Assembly (NCBI RefSeq): GCF_041146795.1
Contig: NC_135185.1
Coordinates: forward strand, 27,711,529-27,775,528
Origin: Maylandia zebra
Lineage: Eukaryota; Chordata; Actinopteri; Cichliformes; Cichlidae
Reading direction: 5' to 3'
Length of the DNA stretch: 64,000 bases
The notes under the pieces were generated by a model. It made no database searches. It was given only the letters and a program-made list of their open reading frames with translations, and was not told the DNA's origin. Position 1 is the first letter of the stretch. Each line of letters starts with the position of its first letter. Position numbers and translations under genes: made by a program. Below are positions 34,568 to 45,813 of the stretch, piece by piece.

Positions 34568-34977
34568 AATTCTAAGGAAGACCATTCAGGTGGTAAAATA
34601 CATCTTAAGTAAAATGCTGATGGCCAATCACAGATTGTGAAGTGTAAAGAGTGTCATTTCCCAGAATTTTTTGATGATACTGTGTATATTCATCCAGTGA
34701 ACGTTCTCTACTGCAGTGTTTCCAGTGAACTAAACAGCGATGACGTGAAGATTTTGTTTTCCTTGGATAAGAACAATGCATTAAAACGCTGAATTCCACT
34801 GAGTTTTGTCCAGTCTCTTTTCAAATCTTACATATGCATATAAATAAAACCAAATATGTTTTGCTGTCCACAAAGTTTTAGACTTTTTTATTGTTTTTAA
34901 TACCTGTCTTCAAGCTCATACTTAAAATATGAATTTCATGCACTCACTGAGGATTGTGTCAATGTCATGTCCCACAG
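34568..34977. other. Array-flanking DNA, no gene seen
   Basis: Unique-looking AT-rich DNA directly after the array. It ends in a pyrimidine-containing TGTCCCACAG acceptor that precedes the dctd exon fragment. Confidence 0.5.
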
Positions 34978-35097
34978 TGTGCCATGCTGAGCTGAATGCC
35001 ATAGTGAACGCAAGCGCGAATGCTGATGTGAAAGGCTGCACCATGTATGTGACTTTGTTCCCCTGCAATGAGTGTGCAACGAGTATTATGATGTGAG
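34978..35097 (+). pseudogene. dctd: dCMP deaminase exon fragment (zinc-site exon), copy A
   Basis: After a CCCACAG splice acceptor, the frame reads [10 protein letters not shown] and then [18 protein letters not shown]. These are the HAE and PCxxC zinc-binding and catalytic motifs of deoxycytidylate deaminase, which converts dCMP to dUMP in dTTP synthesis. The exon end has decayed: after NECA comes TSIMM and an in-frame TGA at 35094, just before a GTGAGT donor. No other dctd exon was found nearby, so this is a stranded exon or broken gene copy. The motif match is strong; the pseudogene status rests on the stop and the missing exons. Confidence 0.8.
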
Positions 35098-35400
35098 GTG
35101 AGTTATAAACCTGGTATGCATTTGCCTATTGCCCTCTTCCTTGTATGCAGGAGATGTGGAGCTGGTTTAGCACGCCCACACACCCTGACATGGGAAGAAA
35201 GACAATGGAAAACTAAAAATAAGAGTTATTGAGTAGATTTGTATGTCCTTCACCTGTTGAGCAAGTGTCTCTTATCTCTGCTTCAAGCTCTTTACAGAAA
35301 GAAAGTTATTCTGTGTGTCAACCACTGTGACAAGATGTTCATCTTGAATCTAGTTGTCAGTGTCAGTACAACAAAGACAGTCATATTCTGAAACCAAAAA
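35098..35400. repeat. Segment with inverted, diverged copy at 47390-47680
   Basis: It follows the dctd exon donor. Shared landmarks with the minus strand of 47390-47680, in order, are CACACACCCTGACATGGGAAG, GATTTGTATGTC, TTCACCTG, CTTCAAGCTCTT, TGTGTGTCAACCA and GTTCATCTTGAA. No intact ORF. It probably derives from dctd intron or flanking sequence. Confidence 0.75.
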
Positions 35401-35944
35401 AATAATGACAATCTGAGCTATGCTAACTTTGTGTTATTTAAATGAAAGAGGTTTGATAGATTTAAGCACTGTGTTGGACTAGTGCACAGTAGCTACGGTG
35501 TTCATGGTCAGATTTAGGTTATGTTAAAACAGCAGATATTAATATGAATTTCAGCTGATGATGCTTAGATGCATTTACTGAATTCCACCTTTATACAAAC
35601 TTGATAGGATTTAGTGTAAAGACAGTATAAACAGTATACTGTAAATGTAGGGGATGGAAATTAGCGAAGACATGAAAATCTGCTTACATCCTGTTGAATT
35701 CAGTTGTGCAAATCCACAAAGAGCAGTAAACCTCAGAGCAGCAGTAACACAGTAGATGCTGCTATAAACTACTATAAAGATCACAGTGAGTTGTGATTCT
35801 TTTTTCCCCTGCTGATTTTTCATTTCCTCACCTCCCATATCTCACTTTAGCCCAACTGAACTCAGTTTCCTGTTTAGGTGTTGAGCCAACGTCACCCTCT
35901 AGAATGTAGGCAACGAAAAAGAAAGCGTTTTTTATAACTGATTC
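35401..35944. other. Intergenic DNA, no gene seen
   Basis: AT-rich, no supported ORF. It ends at the T-rich tract taken as the poly(A) tail of the minus-strand Tx1-like LINE. Confidence 0.5.
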
Positions 35945-38660
35945 TTTTTTTTTTTCTTTTTTTTTTTGTCCCGTTTGGATCTATAGCCATCAGAATTGTT
36001 GTCTTGAGGCCAAGAAAGATGCCAAGCGGATTTATTTTACCAAGTGGATCGTCATGGCCTTGCCATATTGGTCCATTTGATTGACCTTTATTATAATTAT
36101 GAATTTATTTTATTTTCAGTTGCTACAAACGGGACAGACATGACTGTGGGATAGGACAGGGGGAAAGAATGAAAGAAAGAGAGGGAGAGAGAGAAAGAAA
36201 ACCAAAGGGGAGAAGAGACGGCGAGAAGGGGGGGAAGAGAGAAAAAAAACAAACAAACAAAAAAAACAAAACTCCTGGGTCACCTGTATGGAGAAAAAAA
36301 AAACAGAGGAGACAACAAACAACAAAGAGCAACATAATAAGAAAAAAAAAAAAAAGCACCATCACAATAAACTAGCTAGCAGTAGATATCAGTAGATACT
36401 AAATAATAAACGATATTGTGCAGCACGCAAGATAGACAGCGCATAGTGTGCTTTGAGGCAGCAGCCAAGAAAGCTGTAGTCCGCGTCTTGAATACCCATG
36501 TGTACACCTGTGTGCATACCTGTGTGGATCAGCATGCTTGCATTCCAAAGGTTTCTCCATGTAATGATCTGCTAGGGAGTGTGGGGAGCCACAGCCCTGT
36601 CCTTTATGGCATCGAGCAGGTATGGAGGAGATCAAAACTCCAGACATCCAGAGGCCCCCAGAACACAAGAGACCAAGGAAGACCCACAGAGGGGCAGCCG
36701 CGCCACTGTCCCAGTAAGAGCTAAGAGTCCCAGATGAGGGCTCATTCAGCAGCCGCGGAGCAGAAGCCAGGGGGAGTTGCAGTGATGCGCCTGTGAGCTC
36801 CGCCGGCAGCCAGCTGTGCCTGAGTGACCGAGCCCCAGGCCGAGAGGCCGGGGGCACCCCACCTCCGAAGTGGCCTGAGCGAGCCCCAATAAGCGGCCGC
36901 CAAGGAGTGAGCCGGTGTGTACCCGGACGCCCACCCCCAGATACAAAGAACCACCAACGCACCGACACCTGAGGGAGTCCGCCACCGGCAGGGGAAGTGG
37001 TGGTGGGTGGAGATAGGCCTCCAAACCTTGGAGGGCCCGAGATGTCCCCAGAGACCTGACATATAGACACAGACATACAGGCACACACAGACACAAACAT
37101 CCATTCCCACCCTCATGCTCTCATGTGCACTTCACACTCAACCGACGTGGAGACAGACATAAAGAGACGCTGTATACACGATCACACTCCCCAAGCGTAC
37201 TCTACAAACCGGGTCTAGGTACCCTTGCCCCTGGAGGGGGGAACCGCACCCAGACCCAGGTGGTGTTACCCTTTTCCCTGCGGTGGGGAGAGGCAGACCG
37301 CCCCGACTCCGCAGCAGCAGGGAGGCCCCACACCCCAGACCGCAGCCGGACGGCCAACTCCTCCTAGCCCCCCCGCTCCAGCAGGCCGCAGAGAATGGGG
37401 GTGAGAGAAGACTCCAAACCTCCCTCCACCCGCTCATTGTAGTGTTGATGCATGTGTGTTCTAAGGTGCAATTAAAACCCAGGAGGGCATGGAGCTACCT
37501 GCCAGAGAGCAGCAGGTAAGCGCATAGTCCCTCCTGCTAGCCCTCAATGTCTACGTGTATTTAAAATTGAGAGGTGGGCAACGATGCCAGGGGTGAGGTA
37601 TACACCCTGATGGTAACTTGGACTCCGTGTATCGTGCCCACCCCCAAGATCCTATATGTATGTGTAATGAGAGTGTGAGTAATGTGAATGTCTAAGTTGT
37701 GGGATAAAATTGAGGCAGAGGCAGCCAGAAGGGGACAGGGGGGGGGGGGGGGGGGGGTAGCCTCCTCTGCACCCTGGTGACATACCCCTACTCCAAGGCC
37801 CTGCATGTGTGGGTGGTTGTGGTGGAGCGGGAAGAGGGAGGCAGCTGGAGATGGAGAGGGAAGGATGGGAGGGGCAGGTGACCCCTCCCTGGGGCCAGCT
37901 CCCCCACTGACCCCAGTAGGCACTCCCATAGTCCGCGCCCCGCCAGGGAAAGGGGGCTCAGGCCCATCCAGACCGGGGCCCAGCGCAGCAGCGCCCCCCG
38001 GCCCCACAGAGCCCGGGACAGTCCACCCAACCCCACCACAGAGAAAACTGCACCCACCCCACCATCCACTCGTCTTCCAGACTACATGAGACAATAGACG
38101 CCCAGGCTGAGATCTTCCTCCACCTCTCCTGTATCTCCCCCTCCTGCAGAGAGTTCCTGAGGGGAGGAAAGCTCCTGCAAGGTGTGACAATCTCCCCCAC
38201 CGGTTGAAGAGCCCCACAGGCGGCTCGACACACCGGCGGCACCCCGCGCCAGGGATGGGCCCCCATGCACCCACCCGCCCACAACCCCGGCAACACACAA
38301 ACCAGGACCCAAGGCCCCGAGGCCCGGCCAGGGCCCCGGCCCAGAGACGGAGCGCCCCCAGACCCCCACGCCCATCCCGGACCCACCCAGGGGCAGACAG
38401 GCTACCAGGTCAGTAACCCACTTCCATCAGCACAGACCCTCCCCTAGCCCCGCTGCACGCAGCCACGAGGAAATAGTCAGAAAAGAGCCCCCAACCGGAC
38501 AAGACCGCTACCCCGGGTTGAGCCCCCCCAAGGAAGATGCCTCCGGGGAACCCCCCGACGCCCTAAGCCTGTCCCTACCCCCACACCAATCACAACATTG
38601 AAGGCGGGACCAAACTATGACCCCCCACCCCCACTAGGTGATGGAGCCGATCAAAGGAGC
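35945..38660 (-). other. 3' tail of the Tx1-like LINE, GC-rich with purine tracts
   Basis: About 2.2 kb (36400-38650) is strongly GC-rich with CCCC-rich strings and a 20-bp G run at 37738-37757. A further 200 bp (36160-36350) is homopurine with A-runs. Long open frames here, for example minus 37561-38298, have low-complexity Gly/Pro/Arg composition and no domain, so I treat them as untranslated. Assignment to the LINE rests on its position between the RT stop and a poly(A)-like tail. Confidence 0.55.
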
Positions 38661-41033
38661 CTAGAGCAATTGATCTGATGTGGTGGCAGAGGCTGTATCA
38701 AAACTAATGTAATCTAATAGATAATTTCTATATTGGTTAGAATTAAGATTGTTTTTATTTTTCCAGTTCATGAGGACAGTTTTCTTGGCTATGCATAGGT
38801 CAGTGAAAACCATATGGGCTATATTCTTTTCTGAAGTGACATTATCTAAGCTGCCCAACAAACACACTAAGGGGGAAGTTGGAATGTTACATTTCAGACA
38901 CTTTGATAAGTCTTCACATATCTCGCGCCAAAACTTCTGCACTGGTGGACAGAACCAAAGAGCGTGGATATAATTGTCTGGTGTATTGCTTTGACAGTGT
39001 GAGCAGTTGTTGGAAGATGTAAAGCCCATCTTGAACATCCGATGACCTGTATAGTGCACTCTATGAAGTATTTTGTATTGTATTAATTGCAGACTGGGAT
39101 TTTTAATTAATTTAAAAGTTTTTGAGCATACCTGAGACCAGAAGTTTTGGTCTAAACTGACTGATAAATCTGCTTCCCACTTTGCAATAGGAAGGGATAT
39201 TGATTCATCTAATTTAGAAAGTGTTCTGTATATTTTAGATAATAATTTGGGGGATTTAAGAGTAAGGAAATGTGCCGCACTTGGTGGTGTTTGTAATTCA
39301 ACTTGACTGAGGTTAAATTTCTTTTTTATTATGGATTTAATTTGTTGATATTCTAAAAATCTTTTCTTGTTGATCCCATATTGTCCAACTAGTCTGTCAA
39401 ATGGAATAAATTCTGTTCCCTCTAATATATGTTCTAAGTATTTAATTCCTTTACAACTCCATTCTGGGAAATTAATCATATTATTGTTTTGTAATATGTC
39501 AGGGTTATTCCAGATAGGTGTACGTTTGCATGGGATTAGTGAAGACTCCGTTATTTTTAGAAACTCCCACCATGCTGTCAGAGAGAAGCTGATGTTGATA
39601 CTTTTAAAGCATTCATGTCTTTTGATGTTTGAGCTAATAAATGGTAGGTCTGAAATCTCTAGATCCTTGCATAGTGCCTGTTCAACATCTAGCCAGGGCT
39701 CATCTAGGAAGGTATGTTTTGACCATTCTGAGATGAACTGAAGCCTGTTGGCTAAGAAGTATTGGTGAAAATTAGGCAGATCTAATCCTCCTCTATCCCT
39801 GGTTCTTTGTAGCTTTTTTAAGCTGATACGCGGGGGTTTATCTTTCCAAAGGAATTTAGAAATATATGAATCCAAAGATCTGAACCAGTCTTCTGATGGT
39901 TTGTTAGGGATCATCAAAAATAAGTAATTTATTTTTGGCAAGATCATCATTTTTATAGTGGCGACCCTTCCCATGAGTGATATGGGTAAAGATTTCCATC
40001 TAGTCAGATCGCCTTCTACTTTCTTTAGAAGTGGGATGTGATTTAATTTAGTTAAGTCTGAGAGCTTAGGAGAAACATTAATACCTAAATATTTAATATT
40101 TCCGGATTGCAGTGGGGCAGAGGAAGAATTATGGAAGGAGCAGTTAATGGGGAGCACTGTAGATTTTGGCCAGTTAATTGAATAATCTGAAACTCTTGAA
40201 AACCAGTTTATTAGAGTAATTACCTCAGAGAGGTTGGTTTGTGTGTTTTGCAGAAAAAGCAACACATCATCCGCATAGAGACTGATTTTATGTTCTATGT
40301 TCTTACATTTTATGCCCTTAATTGTTGTAGCCTGTCTAAATGCTGCTGCTAGAGGTTCGATAAAAATTGCAAAAAGTGAAGGGGAGAGTGGGCATCCCTG
40401 TCTGGTGCCCCTCAGGAGACAGAAGCTGGAGGATGTCTGGTCATTTGTTCTGATACGAGCTGTTGGGGAATTGTATAATATTCTTATCCAGTTTATAAAA
40501 GAGTTTCCGAAACCAAATTTGTGTAAAGTTGCGAATAAAAATTTCCAGTTAACTCTGTCAAATGCTTTTTCTGCATCTAGAGATAATATTATGGTTTCGA
40601 TGTTTTTATTGTATGAGTAGTCTATTAAATTAAGTAATCTACGAGTGTTTGTTGAGGAGTGCCGACCTTTTATGAAACCAGTTTGGTCAGGATGAATTAA
40701 GAGGGGGGTCATTTTCTCTAATCTCTTTGAGAGAGCTTTGCAGATTATTTTAAGGTCTACATTTAAAAGAGAAATTGGACGATAGCTTGAGGGAAATAAA
40801 GGGTCTTTGCCTGGTTTTAGCAGGAGACTAATGTTGGCAGAATTCATATTTGGTGGTAGTCTGCCATTTTCCTCGATTTCCTGCAACATTCCGTGGAATA
40901 CTGGTGCCAGAATTGTCCAGAATTCTTTGTAGAATTCTGCAGGGAAGCCGTCTGGACCTGGAGCCTTATTATTGGGCATACTTATCAGGGCTTCCTGGAA
41001 ATCACTTGGCGTCAGTGGCGAATCCAGTTCCAT
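38661..41033 (-). pseudogene. Tx1/L1-like ORF2 reverse transcriptase part
   Basis: A 790-codon open segment. RT motifs by residue: NKAPGPDGFPAEFYK at 22-36, SLDAEKAFDRV at 151-161, RGTRQGCPLSP at 208-218 and the catalytic YADD at 253-256. Near the end there is a C-x2-C-x9-H-x4-C motif (CSHC...HALWFC), as in L1-type ORF2 C-termini. The first Met is internal; the true frame continues upstream after a 1-nt shift near 41150, so this piece alone is not a full ORF2. Confidence 0.85.
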
Positions 41034-41104
41034 TGCTTGACTGTCTAGTAATTTTGGGAAAGTTACGTTGTCAAGAAACAGATCAATTTCATTTTTAGAT
41101 GGGT

Positions 41105-41857
41105 TTATTTGTGGTGAGTATAAAGTTTCATAGAAATCCCTAAAAATTTGTTTATTCTTCCAGGGTCATATATTGTGTTCCCCGATAAATCTTTAGCAGC
41201 ACATATAGTTGTTTTTTCTTTATTTATTTTTAACTGGTTAGCTAGAAATCGACCTGATTTGTTACTGTGTTCAAAATTCTGCAAGCGAAGTCTTTGTATA
41301 AGGAATTGTGTTTTTATATTAATAGTTTCATTTAATTCTAGTTTTGTTTTGCATATTTTGTTCAATGTTTCCTGATCTTGGTCGCACGCGTAGGCTTCTT
41401 CTAGTGATTTGATGGTTTTTTCTAATTCCTGAATATTTTTGTTTTCTTCTTTCTTTTTGTGTGATGAGAAAGAAATTATTTTACCTCTCATCACAGCTTT
41501 CCCTGCTTCCCATAGAACAGAAGCAGATATTCCGGGAGTGTCATTAAAGTCTAAATATGAAGTCCATTCCTTTTTAAAATATTTAATAAAGTCTTCATCT
41601 TTAAGCAGTGATGTATTAAATCTCCAGTTTTTACTTGGCGTAGTATTATTCTTGTGCATTAGTTTTAAAGATACAGGAGCATGATCGCTGACAGCTATAG
41701 GATGAATCTCAGTGTCTGAAATGTCACTCAGCAGTGAGCTGCTGACCAGAAAATAATCCAGACGAGAGTAAGAGTGATGAACATGCGAGAAAAAAGTATA
41801 TTCCTTACTGTTGGGGTGAAGGGAGCGCCATGCATCGCGAAGGCCAAAGTCGCTCAT
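41105..41857 (-). pseudogene. Tx1/L1-like ORF2 endonuclease C-terminal part
   Basis: It encodes the second half of the APE-type endonuclease, with RLDYFL and the catalytic SDHAPV, followed by the linker to the RT. The frame is lost at an A/T-run near 41150, after which another frame continues into the RT segment. Upstream, the coding sequence is cut by the nested LINE at 41876. Confidence 0.85.
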
Positions 41858-41876
41858 ATACTGTTTGATTATATTT

Positions 41877-44800
41877 TATATATATATTATATATATATCC
41901 TGACTTCCGGCGCCCCCCGTGTGCGGCAGCCTGTTACAGCAGCTCTGCTCATTCTGAGTTTCTTTCTTTCTTATCTTTTCTTCTCGTAATTTTTTATAAC
42001 TAACGTATCAGTAATTAGACTCTGCAACCATGTTCTACCGTTTTGTGCTAGTTCTGGTCGTTTTTCTTAGTTTATTTCTACTTTTTTCACGCGTGTCTGG
42101 GGACCCAGAGCAGGGATCCTTTGTTTACAGTAAGGATCAGCTGTTAGCGCTGCGTCCCGCAGCGGTACTGCCGGCGGACAGACCCGACATTCCCAGCGAG
42201 CTGAGGAGGAAAAGACGGGGGTGTCGTGCTGGGAAGGAGCGCCGTCGCCCGAGAAGGAGACGTTATCGACCATCTCTTCCTTCTGTAATCATTGGAAACG
42301 TAAGATCTTTGCCCAATAAGATGGATGAGCTCACGTCGCTAACCTGGTCACAGAGGGAGTACCGGCAATGTAGCATCATGATGCTAACGGAGTCGTGGCT
42401 AACACCGCTAACTCCGGACACAAGCGTGACACTACCGGGATTTCAGATGCTGCGAGCGGACAGGACGAGAGAGAGCGGTAAGAGGAAAGGAGGGGGACTG
42501 GCAGTTTTTGTGAACGACAGATGGTGTAACCCTGGGCACATCACTGTGAAAGAACAACTCTGCAGCAGAGACATTGAGCTGTTAGCCGTTTGCATGCGTC
42601 CGCACTACCTGCCCCGGGAATTCTCGCACGTTATCGCAATAACAGCGTATGTCCCCCCCTCGGCCAACGCGGATGCAGCCTGTGACACTCTCCACTCAGT
42701 GGTCAGCAGACTGCAAACACAATCTCCGAGAGCCCTTCTCATAATATCAGGGGACTTCAATCATGCCTCTTTGGACTCCACACTGCCCACCTTCACCCAG
42801 TATGTGACCTGCTCAACCAGAGACAATAAAACACTGGACTTACTGTATGCCAATGCTGAAGAGGCATACAGTTCATCACCTCTCCCTCCACTGGGCAAAT
42901 CTGACCACAACCTGGTGCACCTTGTCCCTGTGTATGAGCCCTTAGTGCGCAGGGTGCCACCAGCCACCCGCACAGTGCTGAGATGGTCAGAGGAGAGCGA
43001 GGAGGCTCTTAAGGACTGTTTTGAGTCGACTGTGTGGGAGGTGATCTGTGACGACCATGGAGAGGACATCGACAGCCTTACTACATGCATTACTGACTAT
43101 ATTAATTTCTGTGTGGATAACACCGTACCTACCAGGACTGTACGGTGTTTCTCCAACAACAAACCTTGGATTACCCCAGAAATTAAAGCTGTCCTCAAGC
43201 AGAAGAGGAGGGCCTTCAAATCCAAAGACAAAGAGGAGTTGAAAAGGGTGCAGAGAGAGTTGAGGGGACTGATAAGGAATGGGAAGGAGAGCTACAGGCA
43301 GAAGATGGAGAACCAGCTTCAACAAAACAACGTTGGTGAAGTCTGGAGAGGCCTCAGAACCATCTCGGGCCACAAACAGCAGAACTCTCTGCCTGGGAGG
43401 GATGTGAGATGGGCAAATGAACTGAATCATTTCTTCAACAGATTTGATTCAGCCATGAGGCAGTCTGCAACATCGGCTGCAGACTCACCCACCCCCACTG
43501 CTGCTGTTCCACCTCAGACACTTCACACCTCCTCTATTCACCCTGCTCACTCCCCCCCACCCCCAACAACAGCATCCAATACACACTCAACACAAGGCTC
43601 CAGCCTGTCTCTCTCAACCACCCAGGTTAGGAGGGAACTGAGGAGGATTAATGGCAAGAAGGCAGCGGGTCCAGATGGCATCAGCTCGAGGGTCGTCAGG
43701 TCCTGCGCGGACCAACTGTGTGGGGTGATGGAGCACCTCTTCAACCTGAGCCTGAGGTTGGGAAGAGTCCCACAGCTCTGGAAAACCTCCTGTGTTGTAC
43801 CAGTGCCAAAGACTTCACGCCCCAAGGACCTCAACAGCTACAGGCCGGTGGCTCTGACATCCCACCTGATGAAGACCCTGGAGCGGTTGGTCCTGGCTCA
43901 GCTTCGGCGCCTAACAAGCTCATCACTGGACCCACTTCAGTTTGCCTACCAGCCTGGCATTGGAGCGGATGATGCCGTCATTCACCTCCTACATCGTTCC
44001 CTCGCTCACCTGGAGACCGCTGGAAGCACTGTGAGAATCATGTTCTTTGATTTCTCCAGTGCCTTCAACACCATTCTTCCCTCGGTTCTGAAGGACAAGC
44101 TGGAGAACTCTGGAGTGGACCATCACCTCACTACCTGGATTTTGGACTACCTCACCGACCGACCACAGTATGTGAGGACTCAGGGCTGTGTGTCGGACAG
44201 GGTCGTCTGCAGTACGGGGGCCCCACAGGGAACGGTTCTGGCTCCGTTCCTCTTCACCATCTACACTGCAGACTTCTCCCACAATTCCACCCAGTGCTTC
44301 CTGCAGAAGTTCTCTGATGACTCTGCAATAGTCGGCCTCATCACTGATGGGGACGACAAGGAGTACAGAGGACTGACTCAAGACTTTGTGGACTGGTGCC
44401 AGCTGAACTACCTCCAGATCAACGCCAGTAAAACCAAGGAGCTGGTGGTAGACTTCCGCAGGCACAAGCATTCTCCACTGCAACCACTGAACATCCAGGG
44501 TATGGACATTGAGGCTGTGGACAGCTACAGGTACCTTGGTGTTCATCTGAACAATAGACTGGACTGGACTCATAACTCAGACGCCCTCTACAGGAAAGGG
44601 CAGAGCAGGCTGTACCTGCTGCGGAGACTCAGGTCGTTTGGGGTGGGGGGCCCACTCCTGAAGACCTTCTATGACTCTGTGGTGGCTTCTGCTATCTTTT
44701 ATGGTGTGGTCTGCTGGGGCGGCAGCATCTCTGCTGGGGACAGGAAGAGACTGAACAGGGTGATCCGAAGGGCCAGCTCTGTTCTAGGATGCCCTCTGGA

Positions 44801-45311
44801 CCCAGTGGAGGTGGTGAGTGACAGGAGAACGGCGGCTAAGCTGTCATCCCTGTTGGACAACGTCTCCCACCCCATGCAGCAGACTGTGACAGCACTGAGC
44901 AGCTCCTTCAGTGGGAGACTGTGGCACCCACGGTGTGGGACGGAGAGATTTCGCAGGTCTTTCCTCCCCACTGCTGTCAGACTCCACAACAAAGACTTTA
45001 ACTGAACAAACACACACATCCACACATGTGCAATAACACTAAGTGCAATAATCTTTTCTGGCATCGTTGTATTTTTACTCAGTTGTATATAGCATTCGTA
45101 TTCTATTTTTATCTTATTGTATATTTTTATTCTATTTTATTCTACTGTATATAGTATATTATTTTATTCTATTCTGTACAGCTGTGTACTGTATTTATTC
45201 TTATTGTATTCTAATTTTTGCGTCATAACTTTTGCACTGTCCACTTCCTGCTGTGACAAAACAAATTTCCCACGTGTGGGACTAATAAAGGTTATCTTAT
45301 CTTATCTTATC
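41877..45311 (+). mobile_element. Rex1/CR1-like LINE nested in the Tx1-like endonuclease
   Basis: Flanked by an 8-bp target-site duplication, TTATATTT at 41869-41876 and 45312-45319. Removing the insert and one duplication rejoins the host endonuclease in frame. The 5' end begins with an AT-dinucleotide stretch and a short GC-rich leader; the 3' end is AATAAAGG followed by (TTATC)n (45292-45311), typical of this LINE group. It is probably full length or nearly so. Confidence 0.92.
42030..45005 (+). CDS. Intact LINE polyprotein: endonuclease plus reverse transcriptase (991 aa)
   Basis: A single uninterrupted ORF; the start has a good context (CAACCATGT). Residues 2-25 are hydrophobic and residues ~55-80 Arg-rich. 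Endonuclease motifs: LTESW at 119-123, GDFNH at 241-245 and SDHN at 291-294. The RT begins around 540, with KAAGPDG, FFDFSSAFNTI at 672-682 and STGAPQGTVLAP near 728. The active-site motif is FSDD at 761-764, where many LINEs have YADD; in this fish family FSDD is, as I recall, usual. The C-terminal RRLRSFGV...DSVVASAIFYGVVCWGG block completes the family pattern. The intact frame and exact target-site duplication suggest a young copy. Confidence 0.9.
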   Translation: MFYRFVLVLVVFLSLFLLFSRVSGDPEQGSFVYSKDQLLALRPAAVLPADRPDIPSELRRKRRGCRAGKERRRPRRRRYRPSLPSVIIGNVRSLPNKMDELTSLTWSQREYRQCSIMMLTESWLTPLTPDTSVTLPGFQMLRADRTRESGKRKGGGLAVFVNDRWCNPGHITVKEQLCSRDIELLAVCMRPHYLPREFSHVIAITAYVPPSANADAACDTLHSVVSRLQTQSPRALLIISGDFNHASLDSTLPTFTQYVTCSTRDNKTLDLLYANAEEAYSSSPLPPLGKSDHNLVHLVPVYEPLVRRVPPATRTVLRWSEESEEALKDCFESTVWEVICDDHGEDIDSLTTCITDYINFCVDNTVPTRTVRCFSNNKPWITPEIKAVLKQKRRAFKSKDKEELKRVQRELRGLIRNGKESYRQKMENQLQQNNVGEVWRGLRTISGHKQQNSLPGRDVRWANELNHFFNRFDSAMRQSATSAADSPTPTAAVPPQTLHTSSIHPAHSPPPPTTASNTHSTQGSSLSLSTTQVRRELRRINGKKAAGPDGISSRVVRSCADQLCGVMEHLFNLSLRLGRVPQLWKTSCVVPVPKTSRPKDLNSYRPVALTSHLMKTLERLVLAQLRRLTSSSLDPLQFAYQPGIGADDAVIHLLHRSLAHLETAGSTVRIMFFDFSSAFNTILPSVLKDKLENSGVDHHLTTWILDYLTDRPQYVRTQGCVSDRVVCSTGAPQGTVLAPFLFTIYTADFSHNSTQCFLQKFSDDSAIVGLITDGDDKEYRGLTQDFVDWCQLNYLQINASKTKELVVDFRRHKHSPLQPLNIQGMDIEAVDSYRYLGVHLNNRLDWTHNSDALYRKGQSRLYLLRRLRSFGVGGPLLKTFYDSVVASAIFYGVVCWGGSISAGDRKRLNRVIRRASSVLGCPLDPVEVVSDRRTAAKLSSLLDNVSHPMQQTVTALSSSFSGRLWHPRCGTERFRRSFLPTAVRLHNKDFN

Positions 45312-45813
45312 TTATATTTGTGGACTGCCAATTGCGCTGAGTTCCTGTTGTGTTGAGCCTATCCATTTCTTCATTTAGTCCAAGGTTGAGGTCACCGCCA
45401 AGAATGAGTGCGCAATCGAGGTGTTCAGAGAGTGCACTAAAAAATCCGTGGAAGAATGAGGGTTCATCAACATTTGGACCATATATACTTACAATACATA
45501 GTTTTTTGTTCAATATTGATAGTTTAATAATTAGAAATCTACCCTCTGGATCTATAACTGTATCGAGTACTGTAAAATTAACATTTTTATGTATTAAAAT
45601 TGCTACTCCCTGTTGTCTAGAATTATAACAGGCTGCAAACACGTTAGGAAACTCAGGTGTTTTAAGTTCGTTTAAACCTGTGACAGGTCTGTGAGTTTCT
45701 TGTAATAAAACAACATCTGCCTGTAGTTTTTTAAGCTGGTTAAATATCTTTAACCTCTTTCCTCTGGTGCCAGCTCCATTTACATTCAATGTGACAAACC
45801 TTAGCATGCCCAT
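45307..45813 (-). pseudogene. Tx1/L1-like ORF2 endonuclease N-terminal part
   Basis: The frame opens at an ATG at 45813 and shows the APE endonuclease motifs LNVNG, LLQETH, VSIYGPN and GGDLNLGL. It runs into the 3' tail of the nested LINE at 45311; the last residue and the stop come from the TTATC repeats. The missing half resumes at 41857. Confidence 0.87.

Larger units (their letters stand above)
35945..45813 (-). mobile_element. Tx1/L1-like LINE, interrupted by a nested LINE
   Basis: On the minus strand the order is: endonuclease N-terminal part (45813-45320), a nested plus-strand LINE (41877-45311), endonuclease C-terminal part (41857-41105), reverse transcriptase (41033-38661), a long GC-rich 3' tail (38660-36376), a polypyrimidine stretch, and a tail seen as a T-run at 35945-35967 on the plus strand. 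No ORF1 was found upstream, so the copy is 5'-truncated or its 5' end is decayed. One frameshift near 41150 plus the insertion make it defective. The clade call rests on the APE-type endonuclease, the RT motif style (GTRQGCPLSP, YADD) and the C-terminal CCHC-like motif. Confidence 0.85.

Noticed and set aside
36399-38447. Long GC-rich ORFs on both strands (for example minus 37561-38298, 245 codons)
   Set aside because: Low-complexity Gly/Pro/Arg/Ser composition, open in several frames at once because stop codons are rare in GC-rich DNA, no domains. They lie in the LINE 3' tail.
42067-44573. Minus-strand ORFs opposite the Rex1-like polyprotein (up to 194 codons)
   Set aside because: Shadows of a long sense ORF with clear endonuclease and RT motifs.
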